Below, in pieces: positions 12,002 to 21,606 of a DNA stretch of 64,000 nt (its first letter is position 1; each line of letters starts with the position of its first letter). The stretch spans positions 20,568,410 through 20,632,409 of the forward strand of contig CM055110.1 of assembly GCA_029204225.1 (NCBI GenBank), given 5' to 3'. The notes under the pieces are model-generated. The model searched no databases. It had not been told where the DNA came from and worked only from the letters and a program-made list of their open reading frames with translations. Source of the stretch: Diphasiastrum complanatum (Eukaryota; Streptophyta; Lycopodiopsida; Lycopodiales; Lycopodiaceae). Made by a program: the position numbers and the translations under genes.

Positions 12002-12385
12002 CTAGATGGTATTGTCATGAAGAAACAATCTCCTTTCATATGGATTCAAAAATTCTGAATTTTTTCTTTTGCTCAAATCTATATATCCCAAATAAATGGC
12101 TATTGCAGATGATCTTTTTGTAGTATTTTTGGGGACATAACCCAATATTTTAATGGCTAGAAACCTCTTAACAAAAACTATTTTGTATATTCCTTTGGAA
12201 TAATTATGGCCTCCCAAATAGACAAACAATGTCTTGATCACCTTCATGACAGTGGTAGCATATGGATTATAAGATCCATGATATATACTGATCTCATTAT
12301 TTACAAAGTTTTTTGAATAATGGGCAAGTGAAGCATCATTTTTCCCAATAGCTAATCCCTCTAGAAGGTGCCCTCCACGTCTCAT
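12002..12385 (-). other. Unrecognised open frame of 127 codons
   Basis: A minus-strand frame is open for 127 codons between stops; its first codon may not be a true start. The C-terminal third (AIAIYLGYIDLS, then FLNPYERRLFLHD) faintly resembles the stretch after the copia integrase core, where IYVGY and YLEP.TGDLF occur. The rest matches nothing I know. It may be a retrotransposon relic. Confidence 0.25.
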
Positions 12386-14231
12386 AGCAAAGGAAATGAT
12401 TTCAATAGTTTGATCCTTAAGGGGAATGATATTAGTTGATTACTCCAGGATGAAGTTTATTGGTAAAATGATCAGTGTGATGTGGATTCACCGGGAGCTG
12501 ATAGTTTTGATTTAATTTTTTTGTAAGATGCATGATTAGTGAATCATTTGGGTTCATCAGTTAAAATTGTGGATATACAATATTCTTGGGATAAAATATT
12601 CCTTAGTTAAGGAATAGACTCAGCTCATTAGTGATTGTATCCCAGAGAGCGCTCAATTGGATAACAAATCATAATGAATCCAAGAATAAAATTTGAATTG
12701 ATATTCAACAGACTTTGGGTATCTAGATTTGATTCTAGATTGTAATCTAAAGTTTTTGTGGTTAAAGATGATCGTCATCTTGGTATGCGTTCAGTCTTTG
12801 ATTACCAATGATTCCTAGACCTTGAATCTTGTACTTCAGTTAAAGAATCATGTTTGGAAGTATTTCTAAATCCAGTAAGATTTTGGAATGACTCTTACTT
12901 TTCCTGAGTTGTGTTAGACATATACACCAGTATCCTATAAATGGTTAAGTATGGTTTTGGATTCCATAAAATTATGATTGACAAATCATACGAATCTAAA
13001 TATTTATGGTTGAGGGATCGTAAATATATACTTAATTGTTGTCAGAGGATTGTAAAGAATTGTAATCATTCTTAAGTGTGACGATTAAGTCTTGGTCTGT
13101 TAATTGAGTACGAATTCAGATTAGTGTTTTGAATCTCTTTACTCCAGTATTTTAATTGAGAACCTATGGATCTCACAAATATTATCTTATTTATCTAGTG
13201 GATGCTATTCTACTACAGTTTATGGTCTGCAGATGCTTGAGTACAATTTTTCGTTTGATTGGATCTCCAGTTATCATAGGAGACAGATAAGTCTATTAAG
13301 ATGAATGAATGCTATTTTCTTGTATTTGGTGCTAGAAACAGGAGCATTTAACTCAAAAGAGTATCTGGGATACTCATAGTTGAGTTTTAATCATTCTATA
13401 TCTTAATGATTCTCCTAGAGATTCTAGTTGAATGAATTATCATATCTTAGAATTGGATTCTGAGGATAGTACTTGGAAGTTTTTATGAATTGTCTGCCAG
13501 AGTTTGTGGATAATTTCAGACTTTACTCCAGTATTTTAATTGAGAACCTATGGATCTCACAGATATTATCTTATTTATCTAGTGGATGCTATTCTACTAC
13601 AGTTTATGGTCTGCAGATGCTTGAGTACAATTTTTCGTTTGATTGGATCTCTAGTTATCATAGGAGACAGATAAGTCTATTAAGATGAATAAATGCTATT
13701 TTCTTGCATTTGGTGCTAGAAACAGGAGCATTTAACTCAAAAGAGTATCTGGGATACTCAGAGTTGAGTTTTAATCATTCCTAGAGATTCTAGTTGAATG
13801 AATTATCATATCTTAGAATTGGATTCTAAGGATAGTTGTACTTGGAAGTTTTTTATGAATTGTCTGCCAGAGTTTGTGGATAATTTCATATTGTAATTAT
13901 CATTTTTTTTCTTTAACTTTAATCTCCTAAGTTAGGGAATATTTCACTCAGAGGTTCATGTAAGTGTTTTACATAAAGGTGATGTTACTAACTTATGTTG
14001 AGTATAACTCTGTTGAGGAAATATATCTCTTAGTGTACTTTTCAAACCAGAGTTGGTACTCCAGAATAGAGATTAATGATTCGAAATAGGTTTGTCTCTG
14101 AGTACTTGTTTGATATGAAAGTCAGATTAAGGATAATGATTTTCTCGGTTAATATTGAAAGTTAAAGGAACTGTAATTCTTTCCTAGTTTTTGGAGCTTC
14201 TAAGGATAGAAGCAATTTAAGGAGGGAAGAA
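12386..14231. other. Non-coding region upstream of LTR
   Basis: AT-rich, with no supportable gene. It contains the 384-bp tandem duplication at 13138-13888. It ends in the purine run AAGGAGGGAAGAA directly before the LTR, which looks like a polypurine tract; this region might therefore be the 3' internal part of another copy of the same element family. Confidence 0.4.
13138..13888. repeat. Tandem duplication, period 384 bp
   Basis: The sequence starting TTTACTCCAGTATTTTAATT at 13138 starts again at 13522, and both copies end in CAGAGTTTGTGGATAATTTCA (13498-13518 and 13868-13888). Most positions agree, with a few substitutions and small deletions in the second copy (for example loss of about 16 bases near 13780). 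The unit is non-coding. Confidence 0.9.
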
Positions 14232-14703
14232 TGTTATGGCCATATTTGGTTAAGGACCTGGAATAGTCCTAATATGGTAGACCGGCCCTCCAGTGCTCGA
14301 GATTAATAGTCACGCCATGATCTAATTCCATGTCAAGGCCTGTTTGTGACTATTTACCTTGAGAGGACCCAGACACCCTAATTGAGACATATGGAGTATT
14401 GCATGTCTATGTGACGGATATAGGTAGGAGGACTGCATAAAGAGATGTGATCTATTTATAGTTGACCTGCATGGGGATTGCATGGTTACATGCACAGGAC
14501 TCTACTCTCTATATAATGAGGTGGGGATTCTCCCGTCGACATATTGAGTTAGGTTACCAGCTTCTCTCTTCTCCTCTTGCTTCACATGGCCTGGCTTGGG
14601 GGCTAGATTGAGTTTTGATCTAGGATTGGTTGGGCGGTTTGGCTCCATAGTCTCTCTTATTGTGTTCTTCTATCCTCATCTTAGGGGCAATCCTTTATCG
14701 ACA
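14232..14703 (+). mobile_element. LTR (TG...CA), about 472 bp
   Basis: The segment begins TGTTATGGCC after a purine-rich run and ends ATCGACA. It holds a TATA box (CTCTATATAATGAGG, about 14510) and a pyrimidine-rich leader. A truncated relative lies on the minus strand at 25164-25415, where the order TGTTAAGGCC, GCATGTC..GACG, TCTCCTCTCC, GGGTGGTTTAGCTCC, CCATCCTCATCTTAG is preserved. A gag frame starts 308 bp downstream, so this is probably the 5' LTR of a gypsy-like element. The expected tRNA-Met primer-binding site is not visible after it. Confidence 0.65.
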
Positions 14704-15010
14704 GACTAATGTTCCAGATGGATTCTTAAAGTCAAGCCGGTCTTATCCGTAATTTTGAGGAAGGGAATCAGAAGTTTCAAAAATATGGTTGCAGGTGCCT
14801 TCAATAAATTCTTCCTTCTAGTGGACCTTGCATGCAGATTGGAGAGCCAGATTGCACATCCATTGAAAGACTGAGGGGTTCTCTTGCTTTTCCTTTGGAA
14901 ACATAGTACTGAGACAAAGCTAAGTATTCTACCTTTCGTTTTTCCAGTTTCAGTTGATTTTTTTTCTTGTTTTAGTAAGAATCTAAGGTACATCTCTTTC
15001 CGTTTCAAAA
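14704..15010. other. Leader between LTR and gag
   Basis: Non-coding sequence between the LTR and the gag start; nothing recognised in it, including no primer-binding site matching initiator tRNA-Met. Confidence 0.4.
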
Positions 15011-15673
15011 ATGACCACTCCTCAAGGACCTGATCAACCCCTGGAGAGAGGCATGGACGAATTGGAATCAAAAGACTTGGTTTTCAGTAAAGGGAAAGAG
15101 CCTATGAAAGTGGAACAGGAGAAATTCGCAAAAGAACTCGACAATTTGGTTACCAAGGAGCAGCATCTCTAGTTGGTAACAAAAGTGGATGAGTTGAAAC
15201 TGGATTTAGCCAATCTCAAGTCTACTATGGAAGACTCGTTCGCTGAGCTCAAAGGTTTGATTCTGAGCTCCGCGAAAGGAAGTCTCCCTTCCACTTCTCA
15301 ATCGTCCCCTTCACCACTTCCATTAGTATCGGATGAGCCCATTCGATCTCATTCCAATGTATTTAAAAATTTAAAACCTCCTACTTTTATGGGGAAGAAA
15401 GGGATAGAAATGCAGACATTTTACATACCTTCCTCAGCAAATGGAAGAACATTCATGCTCTTAGCTTTCTTCAGTGTACTGGGTATTCCTCCAGTGGAAC
15501 ATCTTTTATGCAACCTGTACAAAAATTCACATTCCAAGTTACAAACTGGCGTCCAGTCTCTATTGTCTCCTTTGTCATTAACGATTAACTCAGAATACAA
15601 TCCAGACCGTCCATGGCCCAATGTCTTCAGCTTATATTTAAGGAAAGAAGCATCTTTGACAAATTTTATATAA
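15011..15673 (+). pseudogene. LTR-retrotransposon gag, 5' part
   Basis: A frame starting MTTPQGPDQPLERGMDELE at 15011 continues through one in-frame TAG (15170-15172) to 15673. The first 130 codons are charged and coiled-coil-like (LVTKVDELKLDLANLKSTM), followed by a Ser/Pro-rich linker and FKNLKPPTFMGKKG. The last piece is typical of the start of the capsid domain in plant gypsy Gag. After about 15410 the sequence no longer looks like Gag, so the element is truncated there. The assignment depends on composition and the one short motif. Confidence 0.55.
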
Positions 15674-16330
15674 TCATATGTCTGTGTTGCACTCTCTTTT
15701 CTCAAAATATGTGACAAACAAATTTTCCTAGTAAGGGGAAGATAGTCAAGCCTGGAATACATTAGTTGTACAATAAGAATGATTCTACAAATGAATCCTG
15801 CCAAGTTAGAGGTTTTGTAGGTCATCTGGTGCAGGATGGACTTCTTGTTTCTTCATCGGGGTGGAAAGTACTTCAAAAATATGCAGGATAATTGTCCTCG
15901 CAGTTAATGCATGATTGCCAGAGGTTCGGATAATCAATTAAATTATCTATTCAAGTTTTCTTTAAATTTTTAATACTTTCGGATGTCCAACACCTTTGTA
16001 TTTCTTGTCAAAGCAAAACTCAGATGGTGCTGGCTCTTGAAAGTCTCGTTCGATTCTTTGAGGAAATTAATTTCTTTTATCTTGATATATTCAAGGGCAT
16101 AGATGGAGGAACTACCAATTAGCATTTCTGTCAACTACAAAATAGCCTTGAAGTACAAGATAAACATCATTGTTCTTCTAAAGAGAGCTTATTCCACATG
16201 TTTAAAAATTTAACGGAATGCCATTGCTCATTCAAATACCCTTTAATTCCAGGAAGAAAAGAATATTCCAACATCCATAACTTGTTCTAAATTTCGAAAG
16301 TGGGACATTGTAAAGAGAATACCTTCCTTT
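15421..16330 (-). pseudogene. Unrecognised decayed coding sequence
   Basis: The minus strand is open for 134 codons at 15421-15825, with LTRKICLSHILRKESATQTY and YRLHKRCSTGG. Further up (15960-16330) are shorter open pieces in other frames. Codon-like texture and length suggest a real former gene, but I recognise no family. A MITE (16381-16736) separates it from the next minus-strand relic, and the two might or might not be one gene. Confidence 0.3.
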
Positions 16331-16380
16331 TAAGATGTGTGATCTCTTGGGCTAATACATGGTTAGGCTCCACATCATCA

Positions 16381-16736
16381 CGTAATGCCTTGTGCTCATG
16401 TGTCCTTTGTATTTTGGGACCACCTCAAGGAGCATAATGTCCATCCAATTTTCTCTCTCCTGGGAATCTGCCATTCTCTCTCCTGGGAATCTGCCATTCT
16501 CTCTCCTCTCTCCGGTGGAATTCACTTTCTCTCTCCCCTCTTCGGTGGAATGCACGTTCTCTCTCCTCTCTCCGGTGGAATGTGCATGTGCTATGTGGCA
16601 CCCCGTCATTGGTTGTCCGTATCCACATTCCACCACAAACGTAAAAAAATTTGCGAAAAAAAAAAACTGGTCCACGCATACGCCCGTACGACCAAAAAAC
16701 GGGGAAAAAAAAAAAACTTCGCACAGTGGCATTACG
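16381..16736. mobile_element. MITE with CGTAATGCC terminal inverted repeats
   Basis: The left end is CGTAATGCC (16381-16389) and the right end GGCATTACG (16728-16736). Inside are repeated blocks of TCTCTCTCCTGGGAATCTGC and TCTCTCCTCTCCGGTGGAAT type, each 20-40 bp. A shorter relative sits in the other orientation at 60611-60769 and shares both the GAATGGCAGATT block and the inverted ends. Length, lack of coding and copy number of at least two fit a MITE. I could not settle the target-site duplication. Confidence 0.6.
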
Positions 16737-16740
16737 TAGG

Positions 16741-16767
16741 GGAAGGCCCGAAGCCCTCGGGCCTTCC
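16741..16767. repeat. Perfect 11-bp stem hairpin, then poly-C
   Basis: GGAAGGCCCGA and TCGGGCCTTCC form an 11-bp perfect inverted repeat around a 5-base loop, immediately beside the MITE. A poly-C run follows at about 16786. The same GGAAGGCC hairpin theme recurs beside the relative at 60513-60537. Confidence 0.8.
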
Positions 16768-16854
16768 TTGCTGGTCAGGGCCTGCCCCCCCCCCCCACCA
16801 CCCGGTTCACAGAAATAGTTAGGGCGGCAATATGGTGTTTTGTTGTTGCTTGCT

Positions 16855-17455
16855 CTAAATCTTAGAGTTTGTAGTTCTTCGGCTTCTGCTTGCCGTTTTC
16901 GTATAAAGATACATGCTCTCTAAATTTTTAGCATCGTCTTTCTTCAGTAGCTCCTTTTCTTCATCAGTCAGCAGGCCCAAGTATTCCGCAATATAACTGA
17001 GTTACGCTCTCCAAAGTCTTGCTAACTGCGGCAGCTTCTTCATAGCTTTAAAAAATAATTGATAAGAGATTTCTGCTAAGTTTACCCTGGCCCTCATGAA
17101 TTTGTATCAGATACTGCAAGTTGGACGGAGAAATGGCAGGGTTCTTATTAATGCCATATATAATATTGCTAGCCCATTTGAAAAACGCTACGCAGCCGAA
17201 ATCCTTCAAATAAGTCAGTTTATATCCTTTTGTGTCCTAGTAGATGGCTGCTTCACCTTGAGATCATATATCGAACCAATGCACGAGCTTCTAGAAATTT
17301 GTAATCTTTTTGCCCTTTCGCACAATCCCAGTCAACCCTCCTTTGATCCGCATGCCATCCATCAGCTCGTTGCACACATCAGTCAGCAAAACTGAATCAT
17401 CTTCATATCTAATGTCGCTCAACTTGAATACTTCTGCTCCTATCCGCCATTCCTC
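16855..17455 (-). pseudogene. Unrecognised protein relic broken by frameshifts
   Basis: Three minus-strand open segments lie end to end in different frames: 17455-17294, about 17236-17051 and about 17005-16855. They contain VFKLSDIRYEDDSVLLTDVC, then CVAFFKWASNIIYGINKNP and SPSNLQYLIQIHEGQG, then GLLTDEEKELLKKDDAKN and a basic tail before the stop at 16855. The layout is that of one ancestral protein C-terminus of about 190 residues broken by two or more small indels. The family is not known to me. Its texture reminds me weakly of plant-integrated nucleocapsid genes of negative-strand RNA viruses, but I cannot support this from the sequence alone. Confidence 0.4.
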
Positions 17456-17463
17456 TTAAGGGA

Positions 17464-18182
17464 TCTCAGTTCTCGATTACCAAACTCGAGCGGATGCCAT
17501 TATACTGCTCAATCAAGCGCACAAATAACATGTAAAGCATAGCTGAATGAGCGTTATGCCAGTGTAAAGCAATCCGTTCGAAGAATGACACAAAAAGCAT
17601 TTGTTAAAATGAAGGAAACTGACGAAGTTTTGTTTTTCATGACGCCAAAAATATCACGGGACACGTGTCAATGAAAGAGAGCTTCACTTTTTGGACATTA
17701 ACTCCAAAAGTTTGTATTAATGAGCCTAGTACTATAGTAGTTAATGACGTTGAATAACTTCCTTTTGGAAGATTGGACCCTGTAGAATACTTAAGAATAT
17801 TCGATACAAGATCTAGACTCCATCAGATTTATGATGGATCAAAAAATGTTTAGAAAAATTCGATACGGACTCGGATCGACTCGAATCTAAAATATTCAAT
17901 ACTTCAATTCAGAGAACGCAATAATGTGTTCAATTACTCCAACACATCGAGATACACCAAGAGCTCAGTAGATCTAAAAAATCAAAATTTCAAAGTATAG
18001 TGTCTCCTCCCCCTCAAATTAGAAAATGTCCTCGTTGAATAAAAATAAGAATTAATTTCTCTTGGAAAAGCATGGATAAGTAATTGCTTACGTAAAACCA
18101 AGAGTTTTATTTTCTTCTAAAAATTACAACGACACAATTAAAACACAAAAATAAAAGTAAAAACAAAAACAAAAACAAACAT
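17464..18182. other. Non-coding, possible 3' end of the gypsy element
   Basis: No gene. Since the gypsy pol at 18183-21476 reads leftwards, this stretch would hold its 3' untranslated part and LTR. An A-rich tract (AAAAACAAAAACAAAAAC) at 18150-18180 borders it. Confidence 0.35.
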
Positions 18183-21100
18183 TTAGATGTCTGAAGCTTC
18201 ATTATATCTCTTCACTTGGGCTCCATTTACCCGGGTGTCCAATAATCGATCTTTCATCTCTCTCAGATTCCTGAATTCGATAGGTAGGAAATCAAATTCA
18301 ATAGGTAATATTTGATACATCCCATACACCAAATAAAATGGAGTTTTCTTTGTAGTTATCTTCTCAGTATTTTGATAGGCCCGCAAAACAAATGGTAACT
18401 TAGTATCCCAATCCGTAGAATGTTGGTCGGTAATTTTATTTAAAATCTTACAAAGTAAACCATAAGCTCTCTCTGCTAACCCATTAGTTTTAGGATTGTA
18501 AGGTGTGGTCCTTCAATGGGTGATCATAGAATACTTCAATAATTCTACAATAGTCTGATTGATAGAGTGAGTGCCCCTGTCACTTACCAAACCCAGTGGA
18601 CATCCGTACCTGGGAATTATATTTACAAAAAGAAAACTAGCAACCGTCTTAGCATCATTTCTTTTTGTTGCCTCAGCCTCAACCATTTTAGTACAATAGT
18701 CCGAGGCTACCAGTATGTATTGATTTTGATTATGCCTTGTAGCTGGTTTAATGGGACCCACAAAATCGATCCCCCATTTTTCAAAAGGTGCTAAAGGTAA
18801 AACTGGAACTAAAGGCCAATTGCTAGATGTTGTCTGTTTACCAACTCTTTGACATGGATCACAGTTCAAAATAAATTGATGAACATCTCGATACATTGTT
18901 GGCCACCAGTATTTTTCATTCATAATCTTCTTTATCGTATTTTTCATTGCAAAATGGCCTCCAACATCTTCTACATGAAAGGATCTAATTACTTGTTGAA
19001 TATGGTCTTTCTCCAAGCATCTTCTAAGTTCTTCATCATTTCCCATTTTATACAAAATTCGTGAGATTATGGTATATGAAGCGACTTGATGTTGGAAAAC
19101 ATTTTTCTCCTCCCTAGTCAATCCCGCTGGATATTGCAAAGTCTACAAATATTCAATAATATCAAGACACCATGAATCCTGAGTTACTAACAACATCACT
19201 TCTTCATCCGGAAGCTTATCAAAAACCGAATCCTTTTGTTCTGAAGTTTCGAGCCTTGATAAATAATCTGCATTTGAATGATTTACCAGGTCGAACTTCG
19301 ACTATATATCAAATTTCGATAATAAAAGAATCCATCGTGCTATCTTTCTTGACAAATTGAGCTTATTTACCAAGTTTTGATAGCATAGTGATAAACATAA
19401 AAGATAAATGGATAGCTAATCAGATAATTTCGAAACTTCTTAACAAAATATATCGTGCCCAAAGTTTCTCTTTCAGTTGCTGAGTAGTTCTTCACGGAAA
19501 TCGAAAGCTGCCTACCCGCATAATAAATTGGGTATTCTCTTTTAGCATCATCCTTTTGACTCAATACACTTCCAATGGCAAAGGAAGAGGTATCCACATA
19601 AACATGAAATTTTTTATCTTAGTTGGTAGGCCTTAAAATTGGACCTGATTTTAATTTATATTTTAAAAGCTCGAATGCTTTTTGGCGATTCTCTTCCCAA
19701 TTGTAATTGGCATTCTTCTTTAAAAGCAAAGGAGACGCCATAATAGCATAGTCCTTGATAAATCTTCTGTAATATCCCAGATGGTCGAGAAACCCTCTTA
19801 ACTCTCTTAAGTTTGTAGGTGGCTGCAAAGCTTCAATTACCTTGACTTTATCTTGGTCCACTTCTATTCCTCTTTCCAATATTTGATGACCAAGAAGTAT
19901 GCTCTCTACAATTCCAAATAACATTTTTCGGCATGTAATGAAATCGATGTTTCCCTGCATCTTTGTAAAGTTTGTCTAAGTTTATCAGGATGATCCTTTG
20001 CATAACTGAAAACACAAAAGTCATCTATAAATATTTCAATGCATTTCCTCAAAAAAATTTGAAACATAACAGTCATCATCCTTTGGAATGTCGCTGGAGC
20101 ATTATAAAGTCCAAATGGCATTCTGGTATATGCATAGGTTCCCCAATCGGTCGTGAAGGTAGTTCTATCCTGATCTTCTTTCTTTATCTGGACTTGATTG
20201 TATCCTGAAAAACCATCCAAGAAACTAGACCTCTCATAATCTGCAACTTTATCAAATATCGAATCTGTAAAAGGTAAAGGATGGTAATCCTTTTTAGTTG
20301 CCTCATTGAGTTTTCTAAAATCCTGGCATACCCGATTTTTTCTCGTTTTCTTCTTTGATACAATGACAATGGGCGAAACCCATTCATTGCTCGAAAATGG
20401 ATAAATAATTTCTGCTTCCAAGTATTTATCGAGCTATGCTTTCACCATTAAAGAATATTTTGGGTTCAATCTATACTGCCATTGAACTAGAAAGGCTTCT
20501 GGTTTCAGATCGATTCAATGCTCGTCAAATTTATTTTGAATAATTTTTAAATCAGTTAGGCTCCAAGCAAATACATCCCCATAGTCTTTCAATAGGTCTT
20601 GATATAAACCCATTTCATATTTCGATAAATGCAAGGATATATTAGCTTGTTTATCCAAACCAATGGAAATCTTGTGAATTTCATCGATGTCAATCATTCC
20701 CATTGTTGAATTAACTTCGCTCTTGCCATAAATTTCTCGGGCTTGATTACCATTTCGCTCTGGTTTTTCTTCGTCAATCTCCTAACACTCCAAATATTGA
20801 ATATCTATGCAATTAGTGGTGTCACTTGACTGTTCATCTAACGAACAAAAAATTGAGTATCAGAAGTATAACTCGTATCAAACTGAGGTTCTCCTTGGCA
20901 TTTGTCTTTTGACCATTTCATATGTATTTCTTGATTGGATCCTTTAATTGGAAATCAAAATTCTTCATTTCCAATATGTGACTACGTCGGTATCTTATAG
21001 CCATGGTCTGCCTAACAACATGGGATAAGAAGACACTATTACTGGTTTTAATAATCACAAAATTCAGCAAAAATATTTATCCTTCAATTTTTACTTCCAC

Positions 21101-21476
21101 ATTATTAAGTAGACCAACTAGTTTCCGTCTGGTCTAATCTGCCAATCTTAAGAATTTGGTTGTGGGAGTAATATGAGTTAAACCCAAATCATGGGTCTTT
21201 TCCTCTGTAATATTTACTCCACATACCGAAAAGACTGTACATTTGAAGCAATACATTCTTTAATTTGGACCTCAATTTTTGGAGCTCCTTTATCATCAAC
21301 CTCGATTCTATTTACATTGACTACTGGTAATCTCAATTTTAATTTCTTCTCTTTTTCACCAACAGTTCTTTGATTTGCTTATGATAAAACACATTATCTT
21401 CAAGCAGTTGCTTAAAAGTGATACTTGGTTGCAATTTCTCGAGATCTTCAGTAATATCGTAGCTAGTTCGAGGAGT
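18183..21476 (-). pseudogene. Ty3/gypsy pol, decayed (gypsy-1)
   Basis: Read leftwards, the order is protease, reverse transcriptase, RNase H, integrase, which is the gypsy order. The protease remnant has SYPMLLGRPWL near 21000. RT begins with WVSPIVIVSKKKTRKNRVC and has FLDGFSGYNQVQI, MPFGLYNAPATFQRMM and a FIDD catalytic box (about 20020) in place of the more common YIDD. RNase H has FHVYVDTSSFAIGSVLSQ and YYAGRQLS. Integrase has the zinc-binding HVEDVGGHFAMKNT with CDPCQ, then the core with WGIDFVGPIKPA and LVSDRGTHSINQ. Stops and frame changes occur near 20500, 19960, 19620, 19360 and 18510. The N-terminal side is cut off at 21477 exactly where a copia LTR starts. Confidence 0.88.
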
Positions 21477-21606
21477 TGTTGGATTATTCTCCTTCTTACG
21501 AATCGACTAATCAGTTTTTAATCTTCATCCAACTAATTATCCAATTCTGCGGATTTTTTCATGTTTTAAACAGTTTGTAGAATTACAAGTGTTTTTACAC
21601 AGTCTA
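21477..21606 (+). repeat. Truncated 5' LTR of copia-2
   Basis: About 130 bases are some 90% like 23925-24055, both starting TGTTGGATTATTCTCC and both running to GTTTTTACACAGTCT. The identity stops at about 21606, where coding sequence of the element begins. Confidence 0.85.

Noticed and set aside
16352-16822. Several open frames of 99-145 codons on both strands
   Set aside because: They arise from repeated TCTCTCTCC and GGTGGAAT blocks inside a MITE and have repetitive, low-complexity translations.
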